NCBI GenBank assembly: GCA_003538525.1 | Contig: DPRZ01000005.1 | Location: forward strand, 1-6,321 | Direction of reading: 5' to 3' | Source of the DNA: Neisseriales bacterium | Lineage (GTDB): Bacteria > Pseudomonadota > Gammaproteobacteria > Burkholderiales > UBA11063 | Length of the DNA: 6,321 nucleotides | Notes under the pieces: model-generated | What the model saw: only the letters and a program-made list of their open reading frames with translations | The model's database searches: none | Told to the model about the DNA's origin: nothing | Shown here: in pieces, positions 1 to 6,148 of the stretch | Numbering within the stretch: position 1 is the stretch's first letter | Layout: the number at the start of each line of letters is the position of its first letter | Program-made: the position numbers and the translations under genes

Positions 1-166
1 CTTTTACGTCGGGGAATTTGTTTCTAATTTGACTAAAAGTGGTGCATTTTTAGTTCGGGCTTGACAAAGATTTTGTATTCGACGTGAGAATTGAACGAGC
101 TTTGCTCATAGATAATATCATTGTATTACTATTTCTCAATTATTCCTGATTTTAAATGTGCATTGA

Positions 167-892
167 TCAAAGATAAATCACATAATCGGTGATTTCAAAG
201 ATTAGGCCTTCGCGTAGGATGTTTTGGGGAATCATGCGATCAAAATCATATTCGAGTAATTTGTCATAGAGTTCTTTGCGACTATACACCCCAAATGTTG
301 GTAGCAGCTGCTTATGAAAGATTTGATCAATAGCATTTTTTGAGATACTTTTATTTTCAATTTTGGCTATAATCTCTGCAATCGCTTGACTTTCTAAGTT
401 TAGAATAAAGAAAAATACCACTTGACGTTCGCGCTCGGTTAAATTAACCAGATTAATGCGCGGATGGCTTAAATCTTCTAATTGATGGTTATAATATTTA
501 GCTAATATATTCGATAAATTAAACACCTCGATGGGATGCACATTTATCAATAAAGCTACAACATTATTCGTGGCGGGATTAATTAATGGTAGATTTGATA
601 CAATGTTAATTTGTGTGATGGACTGCGGAAATGATTTTATCCCAAGTAATTTGACGTTCTCACGCGAAGAAATAGCTTTATAACGGTATTCTTTTAGGCG
701 TGAATCGTTGAGTAGTTTTTGTATTTCTTGGTTAGTGACTCCGATTTGCTCGGTAAAGCTAGATTTGTATAATATCGTGTCACCAGCGACATTGAGTACA
801 TTATAAAGCATAACTGAGGTATTTTGACTAATGAAATCAAGGCATTTAATATAATGCGTTAAGAATTCACTATCCGATTGATTAATGATCAC
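167..892 (-). CDS. PAS-like sensor / LuxR-type helix-turn-helix transcriptional regulator
   Basis: Probable cytoplasmic DNA-binding regulator of 241 residues. Residues about 15-125 look like a PAS-type sensor fold: a stretch reading MLYNVLNVAGDTILYKS, then GVTNQEIQ, and a closing beta strand ALLINVHPI. There is no membrane segment or signal peptide, so any ligand would be intracellular. Residues 151-212 match the LuxR/GerE helix-turn-helix: LTERERQVV at the start, IAEII in the second helix, and FGVYSRKELYDKL at the end. The turn before the recognition helix is about seven residues longer than usual (AKIENKS), and a tail of about 29 residues follows the domain. The start is GTG, supported by a GGAG ribosome binding site six bases upstream; an overlapping ATG runs straight into TGA. 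It is transcribed away from the antiporter remnant and the efflux operon. The effector and targets cannot be told from sequence. The regulator class is fairly sure; the PAS assignment is by pattern only. Confidence 0.82.
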   Translation of the reverse strand: MIINQSDSEFLTHYIKCLDFISQNTSVMLYNVLNVAGDTILYKSSFTEQIGVTNQEIQKLLNDSRLKEYRYKAISSRENVKLLGIKSFPQSITQINIVSNLPLINPATNNVVALLINVHPIEVFNLSNILAKYYNHQLEDLSHPRINLVNLTERERQVVFFFILNLESQAIAEIIAKIENKSISKNAIDQIFHKQLLPTFGVYSRKELYDKLLEYDFDRMIPQNILREGLIFEITDYVIYL

Positions 893-943
893 ATTATGCT
901 CCAGTAACGTAGTGATATAACCTGAGTTTGTGTTATGTGATCA
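886..943. promoter_or_regulatory. 9-bp inverted repeat over the regulator start and divergent intergenic region
   Basis: TGATCACAT at 886-894 and ATGTGATCA at 935-943 form a perfect 9-bp inverted repeat with 40 bases between the arms. The right arm also contains the palindrome GTGATCAC (937-944). The left arm covers the GTG start codon of the minus-strand regulator, and the right arm lies in the upstream region shared with the antiporter remnant. Two spaced dyad arms in a divergent promoter region are a plausible operator pair, for example for autoregulation, but no promoter elements could be fixed here and no binding protein is shown. Confidence 0.35.
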
Positions 944-969
944 CTTGATTTTTTGAAAGTAAATTTAAG

Positions 970-1449
970 ATGCAACATGACATAGCGATTATATCATTTT
1001 TTATTATGGTTTTACTCGTTATCAAAACCGTAAACAAAAAAACTAAAATTTCAGCACCAATTTTGCTTTTACTAGGTGGTATCCTAATTAGTCTAATTAC
1101 TCAATACACATTATTTTAGTTACAGTCAGAATTAATTTTCTTTCTTTGTACCCCGCTACTATTTGAAGCTAGCTATGGTATGTCTTGGCATGAGCTAAAG
1201 TTTTTGCGCACTCCGATCCTCGGGCTTTCGGTTGGTTTAGTTCTTTTCAATATGTTTAGTGTAGCACTTTGTTGCCATTTCTTAATTCCATATTTTAGTT
1301 GGGGAATAGGGTTTTTATTGGGTGCCATTGTTGCGCTACCAGACGCGGTTGCCGCAACCTCGGCAACTAAATGCCTACAAGTTCCACGCAATGTTATGAC
1401 GATACTTGAGAGGGTTATCAAGGATAGAGTGATTTTGTATTGTATATAA
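970..1449 (+). pseudogene. Na+/H+ antiporter (CPA1/NhaP type), N-terminal remnant with in-frame stop
   Basis: Remains of an inner-membrane cation/proton antiporter. Reading from ATG 970, the first 49 codons give a typical first transmembrane helix and the APILLLLGGILISLIT segment of the family. An in-frame TAG at 1117-1119 interrupts the frame, and the same frame continues with LQSELIFFLCTPLLFEASYG, then helix and loop segments, then GFLLGAIVALPDAVAATSA, all close to the family pattern of a PPLLFEA block followed by a GAIVxxPDAVAAT block. The frame ends at TAA 1447-1449 just after NVMTILERVIKDRVILY, where intact members read roughly ILEGESLINDA. Two residues are missing there, and the Asn of the conserved Asn-Asp ion-binding pair is Lys. 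Only about 160 of the 400 or more codons expected remain, and no later family segment is seen downstream. The stop is one C-to-T change from a Gln codon. A non-functional remnant is the best reading; recoding of the TAG could not rescue the missing C-terminal part. Confidence 0.85.
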
Positions 1450-1527
1450 ACATATTTTATACTGAATTGAAGTTATTGACGATCTTATTCTGAGTTCTGG
1501 TAATAAACATTTCGTCTCAGTAAAAAC

Positions 1528-1545
1528 TTAGATTGTTTAGATTGT
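1528..1545 (+). repeat. Perfect 9-bp tandem direct repeat over the -35 region
   Basis: TTAGATTGT occurs twice head to tail, at 1528-1536 and 1537-1545. The block overlaps the proposed -35 hexamer of the efflux operon promoter. Short direct repeats in this position can be operator half-sites, but chance duplication or slippage in AT-rich DNA is equally possible. Confidence 0.45.
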
Positions 1546-1560
1546 AATTTAGTTTATAAT
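1533..1560 (+). promoter_or_regulatory. Candidate sigma-70 promoter of the efflux operon
   Basis: A perfect -10 hexamer TATAAT lies at 1555-1560. Sixteen bases upstream is TTGTTT (1533-1538), which matches the first three bases of the -35 consensus. Transcription would begin near 1567, giving a leader of about 78 bases before the ATG at 1645. It is the best promoter match upstream of the operon, and no terminator is visible between it and the first gene. Confidence 0.55.
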
Positions 1561-1631
1561 CCTGGACTGTTTTGTGTTTAGTCATAACTAGCTAAGCAAA
1601 GCATTTACTTATTCGTGATTGCTAATTATTT

Positions 1632-1635
1632 AAGG
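1632..1635 (+). promoter_or_regulatory. Ribosome binding site that favours the ATG at 1645
   Basis: AAGG at 1632-1635 lies nine bases before ATG 1645. It falls inside the longer reading that would begin at GTG 1615, which has no comparable site upstream. This favours ATG 1645 as the start of the transporter. Confidence 0.6.
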
Positions 1636-1644
1636 TATGTTGGT

Positions 1645-3159
1645 ATGAAAAAAGGTTTTTGGTTAGAACCCAGATCTATTGTAGCTATGGCTGTCTGCTT
1701 GCTAGCATTGGCAGAAATAGTGGATCTGACGATTGTGGCAGTCGCTATTCCACATATTATGGGTGCTCTGGGGTGTAATATACAGGAAGTCTCTTTAGTC
1801 ACAACTAGCTATATTGTGGCGGCTGCAGTTTTTATTATGACAACTGGATTCGTTAGTTCAAGACTTGGTGGCAAAAAGACAATCTTATTATCGACGCTAG
1901 TCTTTGGTATTTCATCAGTACTTTGTGGGTTTGCCAGTAGTTTAAACGAAATGGTTATTTTTCGCTTAATTCAAGGGGTTGGCGGTGCATTTTTACCATC
2001 TATGGCACAAGGCTATATTGTCGGTAATTTTAATGAAGAAGAACAACCTAAGATGATGAGCATAATGACTCTGACAGTTGTATTGGGGCCTATTATTGGT
2101 CCATTAGCCGGTGGTTATTTAGTAAATGCATATAGCTGGAGATGTATATTTTTTGTAAATGTACCAATCTGCTTGGCTGCGTTTTTGATCGTGTTCTTTT
2201 GGATGAAAGAGACAGTTACAACTAAAGTTAATTTTGATTCAATTAGTTTTGCATTTATGGCAATTGGCTTTGGATCTCTTGAATACTTCATTGATGAGGG
2301 GAATAATCTAAATTGGTTTAATTCACATTTAATGGTTATTTGTCTCTCTGTTGGCTTAGTTTTTATTACTTTCTTTGTCTGGCGCGGGATGCTTGGCCGT
2401 TCGGTCGTTAGCTTTGAGCTTTTTAAAAATTCTAACTTTGTAATATCATGCGCAATCGTATTTATGTTTATGGTGGCGGTTACAACTGGTATGGCATTTT
2501 ATGCCACATTCTTACAGCAGGGCTATAATTTTCCCGTCGATATTGCAGGGTATATAACGGCACCACGTGGTGTATGTGCCGTCTTTGGTGGTATTCTAGG
2601 TGGTATTTTATGTAGCAAGTTTGATAAGCGGATTATCCTCATCAGCGGTCTACTCTTATTTGCCTGCGGTTGTTGGATAGAAACACATTTCGGGACTAAC
2701 TGGAGTCTATCCACTCAATTAATAACTTGTGCATTTATCGGTCTTAGCATGTCAATGACCTTTGCACCATTAATGCAAGTTGCATTTACAGGTGTGAATG
2801 AAGCTTTAAGCAACGATGCTAGTGGAGTATTCAATTTCTTTAGAAATATTGGTAATTCAGTTGGTACTTCAATTGCATCGACAGTTTTAAGTCGCAATGA
2901 GCAAACCTCGTGGAATGATTTATCAACACATATAAATCCTTTTAGTAATGCCGTGCAACAGATGCAAAATGGATTGTTGCAAGGAATGTCGATCCAAAAA
3001 CAGGTAACGATTCTGTCGCAGCAAGTACAATCTCAAGCATTTCTGATTGCAAATATAAACCTTTTCTACTTGGGGGGTGTGATGGCACTATTTCTTTGTC
3101 TGTTGCCGATGTTCTTAGCTAAACCAGCCAAAGGTATTATCAAAGTTCATGCACATTAA
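1645..3159 (+). CDS. emrB: DHA2-family multidrug efflux MFS transporter (EmrB/QacA type)
   Basis: Inner-membrane drug:proton antiporter, the energised part of a tripartite pump. With the start at ATG 1645 it has 504 residues, normal for the 14-helix DHA2 family. Family motifs are in order: DLTIVAVAIPHI in helix 1 with Asp27 (motif D1), GFVSSRLGGKKTI at 68-80 between helices 2 and 3 (motif A), RLIQGVGGA at 107-115 (motif B), VLGPIIGPLAGGYLV at 146-160 (motif C, antiporter signature), WRCIFFVNVPI at 165-175, and NDASGVFNFFRNIGNSVGTS at 390-409, a typical DHA2 stretch of the C-terminal half. A final helix lies at about 472-492. An alternative GTG at 1615 would add ten polar or aromatic residues not expected in the family. 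It is the first gene of the operon; the adaptor follows after 65 bases. Substrates cannot be read from sequence. Assignment to EmrB-like transporters rests on motifs plus its EmrA-like partner; direct orthology with E. coli EmrB is not shown. Confidence 0.93.
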   Translation: MKKGFWLEPRSIVAMAVCLLALAEIVDLTIVAVAIPHIMGALGCNIQEVSLVTTSYIVAAAVFIMTTGFVSSRLGGKKTILLSTLVFGISSVLCGFASSLNEMVIFRLIQGVGGAFLPSMAQGYIVGNFNEEEQPKMMSIMTLTVVLGPIIGPLAGGYLVNAYSWRCIFFVNVPICLAAFLIVFFWMKETVTTKVNFDSISFAFMAIGFGSLEYFIDEGNNLNWFNSHLMVICLSVGLVFITFFVWRGMLGRSVVSFELFKNSNFVISCAIVFMFMVAVTTGMAFYATFLQQGYNFPVDIAGYITAPRGVCAVFGGILGGILCSKFDKRIILISGLLLFACGCWIETHFGTNWSLSTQLITCAFIGLSMSMTFAPLMQVAFTGVNEALSNDASGVFNFFRNIGNSVGTSIASTVLSRNEQTSWNDLSTHINPFSNAVQQMQNGLLQGMSIQKQVTILSQQVQSQAFLIANINLFYLGGVMALFLCLLPMFLAKPAKGIIKVHAH

Positions 3160-3191
3160 TTGACAAATCGGGAAATTATTATAATTATAAA
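3160..3191 (+). promoter_or_regulatory. Possible internal promoter before the adaptor gene
   Basis: A perfect -35 hexamer TTGACA (3160-3165) follows the stop codon of the transporter directly. A perfect TATAAT is present at 3180-3185, but the spacer is only 14 bases; TATAAA at 3186-3191 gives 20 bases, and a poorer TAATTA at 3182-3187 gives 16. No choice is ideal, so this may be a weak extra promoter for the last two genes or simply AT-rich spacer DNA. Confidence 0.3.
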
Positions 3192-3224
3192 CTAGTTACA
3201 AACAATTTATAGGATGGATAATAA

Positions 3225-4205
3225 ATGGATAAACAAAAAATTAGCACTATTGTGCGTGGTGCATTATTAGTTGCAGTGGTTAGTGGTGGTGTATATTGGT
3301 ATTTTGAACACTCTGAAAAATACCCCTCTACTGATGATGGGTATGTAAATGCAAACTTGGTGAATGTAGCGCCCAAAGTTAATGGCTATGTTGAAGATAT
3401 TTTGGTTAAGAATAATCAATTTGTCCATAAAGGTGATGTGTTGTTTCGAATTGCGCCAACTGACTATAGTGTGCAATTAGATCAACAACAACAGGCTTTA
3501 CAGTATGCGATTCAACAAGCAAATAATGCTAAAGCTCAAATCAGTACAGCAGCGGCTAATGTAGCAAGCGCTAAAGTAAACTATGCTAATGCATTATCAC
3601 AAGTTGAACGTTATACTGAAATGAATAAGCAAAATGCTGCTTCAACCCAAAATCTACAAACCTATCAAACTCAGTTTGCTCAGGCTAAAGCTCAATTAGT
3701 TCAAGCAGAAAATACTCTGGCGCAAGACAAAATTTTGGTTGAGGCTGCCAATGCTCAAGTTGGTCAAGCTAAAGCACAGGTAGCAAATGCTAAAAACAAT
3801 GTTGGCTATACTGATGTAGTATCATCAGTTAATGGATTTGTCTCAAACATGTATTTAACTAAAGGGCAATACGTAGGAGTAGGGCAACAGGTTTTTGGTC
3901 TGGTGGATAATGATAGTTGGTGGATTGATGCCAATTTTAAAGAAACTGATTTGGAGCGCGTAAAAGATGGGCAACCAGTTGATGTTAAGCTGGATATGTA
4001 TAAACATGCCCACTATAAGGGTGTTGTACAGAGTTTAAGTTATGCTAGTGGAACTACTTTTTCGTTACTTCCACCACAAAATGCTACCGGAAATTGGGTA
4101 AAAGTTACGCAACGTTTTACTATTCGTATCAAAGTAGAAAATAATACACAATTTCCATTGCGTGTAGGGGCTAGTGCTGATGTCAAAATTGATACGACTA
4201 AGTAA
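3225..4205 (+). CDS. emrA: EmrA-like periplasmic adaptor (HlyD / membrane fusion protein family)
   Basis: Adaptor that joins the inner-membrane pump to the outer-membrane channel. It has 326 residues, on the short side for EmrA (about 390). A short cytoplasmic N-terminus is followed by one membrane anchor at about 10-27. TDDGYVNANLVNVAPKVNGY at 37-56 opens the barrel-sandwich (lipoyl-like) domain and is a hallmark of EmrA relatives. Residues 80-190 form a long Ala/Gln-rich coiled-coil hairpin with three AKAQ repeats. The second lipoyl half runs from about 193 (YTDVVSSVNGFVSN), then WWIDANFKETDL at 232-243 begins the beta-barrel. SLLPPQNATGNWVKVTQR at 280-297 is another strong EmrA signature. 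The start ATG has AGGATGG about ten bases upstream; a nearby ATG at 3214 is in another frame. It lies 65 bases after the transporter and 15 before the channel gene, which supports one functional export complex. Confidence 0.93.
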   Translation: MDKQKISTIVRGALLVAVVSGGVYWYFEHSEKYPSTDDGYVNANLVNVAPKVNGYVEDILVKNNQFVHKGDVLFRIAPTDYSVQLDQQQQALQYAIQQANNAKAQISTAAANVASAKVNYANALSQVERYTEMNKQNAASTQNLQTYQTQFAQAKAQLVQAENTLAQDKILVEAANAQVGQAKAQVANAKNNVGYTDVVSSVNGFVSNMYLTKGQYVGVGQQVFGLVDNDSWWIDANFKETDLERVKDGQPVDVKLDMYKHAHYKGVVQSLSYASGTTFSLLPPQNATGNWVKVTQRFTIRIKVENNTQFPLRVGASADVKIDTTK

Positions 4206-4209
4206 GACG

Positions 4210-4214
4210 AAGGA
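4210..4214 (+). promoter_or_regulatory. Ribosome binding site of the outer-membrane factor
   Basis: AAGGA at 4210-4214, six bases before ATG 4221, is a strong site. It lies in the 15-base gap after the adaptor stop codon, so the last two genes are probably translated from one message. Confidence 0.6.
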
Positions 4215-4220
4215 AATAGC

Positions 4221-5687
4221 ATGAGAAAAATATCCGTATTAAGTTTGGTTGTAACAGCTACAATGTTTGGTGGTTGTGCTTTATTTTCACCATCATACCA
4301 TCAGCCGAATGTTGAGGCGCCAACCACAACTAGGAGTGGTATGGCAATTGAATCTACTAACATTGATTTGAGTCAGATGGAGTGGTGGAAGAAAGTTAAT
4401 GATCCAGTATTAAATCAATTAATTATTTTGGCTTTAAGTAATAATGCACAAATTCAAGTCGCACAAGGTAACATTATGCAGGCGCAAGCACGTTTAAAAG
4501 CTGCTGAATACTCTTGGATTCCTACTTTTAGTGCTGTGGGTGGGGGATTTGCAGGCGGTAGTTTTTTAACTAATACAACTCCGCAAGGAGGGTTAGCGAA
4601 TGCTATTCCTGGTGGCGGTATGTCAAACTCTAATTTTAATGGTGCATTTGCTGGGTTTGTGCCGAGTTATAGTTTCAATGTTTTTGCCAATATTAGTCAA
4701 ACTAAATTAGCCCAAGCTACTTTGGAGCTGCAAAAAGCTGCGTATAATGCAACACGATTAACCGTAATTGGGCAGGTAAGTGGTGGTTACTTTAATTTAC
4801 TTGCGCAAAAAAGACAATTACTACTACAGCAACAATTAATTGACGATGCCAAAGAATTAAGCCGTTTGGAAATGATTCAGGTAAAAAATGGCGCAGCGGA
4901 TATGACAGTTATCGCTCAATATGATCAGCAAATTGCCAATTATCAAGCGCAAATACCACCTATTCTGAATGCAATTTCTCAAACCGAAAATGCAATTCAG
5001 GTATTAATTAATCAAAATCCTGGCCCAATTGTGACAAATGGTTCAATTGATAAATTAAATATTGAAAGTATAATTCCTGCTTATTTACCATCGTCGGTAT
5101 TAAGAAATCGCCCAGATATCATTCAAGCCGAGGGTAATTTAAGAATCGCTAATGCCAATATTGCTGTTGCAAATTCCAAGTTTTTTCCATCAGTTAACAT
5201 AACTGGTTTTGGTGGTGGGATGACGGCAGCATTTGCGCAATTATTAAACTTAAGCACAGGATTCTGGACGGTGGCAGCGTTAGCTAGTATGCCAATTATT
5301 GATGTAAGTAGTTATGAACAAGTCAAAGCACAAAAAGGTAGTTATTATGCTGCCTATTATAGCTATATAAATACAGTAAAATCTGCTTTTCAAAATGTAG
5401 ATGATAATTTGACCAATAAACAAAATATGGATAAAGTTTATGCTGAAACGTATAAATCATATTTGGCTGCAGATGAGTATTATCGATTAACTAAAGTACA
5501 ATATAATTATGGAAATTCCTCCATGACGAATGTGCTTCAGGCCAAACAAACTTTAGACAACGTTAATTTAAGCTTGTTACAAGCTAAAGCCAGTCAATTA
5601 AGTGCTATTGTTCAAGTTTATCAAGCATTGGCTGGTGGTTATGCAGCGGAAAGTGATTTAAGCAAGCCTAAGGAATTACCAAATTAA
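4221..5687 (+). CDS. Outer-membrane efflux lipoprotein (NodT/OprM family, TolC-like channel)
   Basis: Outer-membrane exit channel of the tripartite pump, 488 residues, usual for the NodT family. The N-terminus is a lipoprotein signal peptide: MRK, a hydrophobic core, then MFGGC with the probable lipidated Cys19. Phe at the -3 position is less common than Leu. Residues 52-62 (QMEWWKKVNDP) and NAQIQVAQGNIMQAQARLKA at 75-94 are typical of the first OEP repeat (about 50-255). The second repeat (about 285-475) starts with LPSSVLRNRPDIIQAEGNLR at 289-308, the strongest family signature, followed by NIAVANSKFFPSVNITG at 313-329. Residues 107-142 form a Gly/Asn-rich stretch in the place of the first outer-membrane loop, longer and more flexible than I would expect. 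The C-terminal part has the helical YGNSSMTNVLQAKQTL pattern at 430-445. As the last gene of the operon it completes the export path. No convincing intrinsic terminator follows it. Confidence 0.93.
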   Translation: MRKISVLSLVVTATMFGGCALFSPSYHQPNVEAPTTTRSGMAIESTNIDLSQMEWWKKVNDPVLNQLIILALSNNAQIQVAQGNIMQAQARLKAAEYSWIPTFSAVGGGFAGGSFLTNTTPQGGLANAIPGGGMSNSNFNGAFAGFVPSYSFNVFANISQTKLAQATLELQKAAYNATRLTVIGQVSGGYFNLLAQKRQLLLQQQLIDDAKELSRLEMIQVKNGAADMTVIAQYDQQIANYQAQIPPILNAISQTENAIQVLINQNPGPIVTNGSIDKLNIESIIPAYLPSSVLRNRPDIIQAEGNLRIANANIAVANSKFFPSVNITGFGGGMTAAFAQLLNLSTGFWTVAALASMPIIDVSSYEQVKAQKGSYYAAYYSYINTVKSAFQNVDDNLTNKQNMDKVYAETYKSYLAADEYYRLTKVQYNYGNSSMTNVLQAKQTLDNVNLSLLQAKASQLSAIVQVYQALAGGYAAESDLSKPKELPN

Positions 5688-5786
5688 TTTTAAGTCATTG
5701 GGGAAATTTCTTCAGTTAAACTCAAGGCTTATCGCGTAAAAAGCGGTTACAGTGAAGCGCTCGTGCTTCTCTGGATTCGCTCTGTA

Positions 5787-6025
5787 TTATGATGGTTGCT
5801 TTGTTCTGTGGGGATTCGGTATTACGTTTTTTTGGCATGTTCCTAGATTGATTTCGTATTGCTGGGGATTTATTTTATCTATTTTGAGATCGATATGATT
5901 CATGCTCAGACGATGATGAGTTAATCCCAAGTAGTGCCAATCATCATTATTCTGCAATTATTTTAATTCATCATTGTCTATAATATTGATGTTCGCATAT
6001 CTTATCCTTTTGATCCGTCTTGAAG
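5787..6025 (-). pseudogene. Possible remnant continuing the decayed minus-strand gene
   Basis: In a frame shifted from the 40-codon ORF, the minus strand from about 5993 reads NINIIDNDELK, a TAA stop (5960-5958), then LQNNDDWHYLGLTHHRLSMN and about 36 more codons to a stop at 5789-5787. The TAA is one C-to-T change from the Gln codon CAA. The residue mix looks protein-like, but no family is recognised, and the opposite strand also has an open frame here (GTG 5752 to TGA 5898), so chance cannot be excluded. Confidence 0.18.
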
Positions 6026-6148
6026 TTATTTAATTAAACAATAGTTGCTTACAGCTAATGGGCAGTATTTATTTATGCGGTTGATTAATGCAATTTTGGT
6101 ATACATTAAACTACTTGGTATAAATGGGGTAATGGTGCTTAGTAACAT
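6026..6148 (-). CDS. Possible small ORF, or 5' end of a decayed gene
   Basis: A 40-codon reading frame on the minus strand begins with MLLSTITPFIPSSLMYTK and ends with SNYCLIK before TAA. It has an AAGGA ribosome binding site (plus-strand TCCTT at 6157-6161) eight bases before the ATG, and a TATAAT-like hexamer on the same strand at 6188-6183 without a good -35. The peptide is not recognised. It may be a genuine short protein, but the coding-like stretch in another frame just beyond its stop suggests the beginning of a broken longer gene. Chance occurrence is possible. Confidence 0.3.
   Translation of the reverse strand: MLLSTITPFIPSSLMYTKIALINRINKYCPLAVSNYCLIK

Larger units (their letters stand above)
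1450..1614. other. Intergenic region after the antiporter remnant, upstream of the efflux operon
   Basis: No gene is seen here. All forward frames are interrupted and none continues the antiporter sequence. A weak pair CTGAG/CTCAG (1490-1494 and 1516-1520) is too widely spaced, and lacks the T-run, to be a terminator. The right half carries the tandem repeat and the promoter described separately. Confidence 0.6.

Noticed and set aside
2..64. Open plus-strand frame at the left edge ending in SGAFLVRA before TGA, possibly the 3' end of a gene.
   Set aside because: Only 20 codons, equally open minus-strand frames cover the same bases, and no family is recognised. Chance in AT-rich DNA is enough.
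175..195. Seven-base inverted repeat AAATCAC/GTGATTT with a seven-base loop at the 3' end of the regulator gene, as a terminator.
   Set aside because: It lies inside the coding sequence, has few G-C pairs, and no T-run follows on the minus strand.
1173..1421. Minus-strand ORF of 82 codons across the antiporter remnant.
   Set aside because: It is antisense to clear antiporter family sequence and has no family pattern of its own.
1467..1477. TTGAAGTTATT found here and again at 6020-6030, with a shorter copy at 6195-6200, as a possible dispersed repeat.
   Set aside because: Only 11 bases of low-complexity AT-rich sequence, with no shared flanks and no target duplications.
1615..1644. GTG start at 1615 for the transporter (514 residues).
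   Set aside because: No ribosome binding site upstream, while ATG 1645 has AAGG at a suitable distance and gives the usual N-terminus.
5754..5769. GAAGC/GCTTC hairpin as terminator of the efflux operon.
   Set aside because: Five-base stem without a following T-run, located about 67 bases after the last stop codon.
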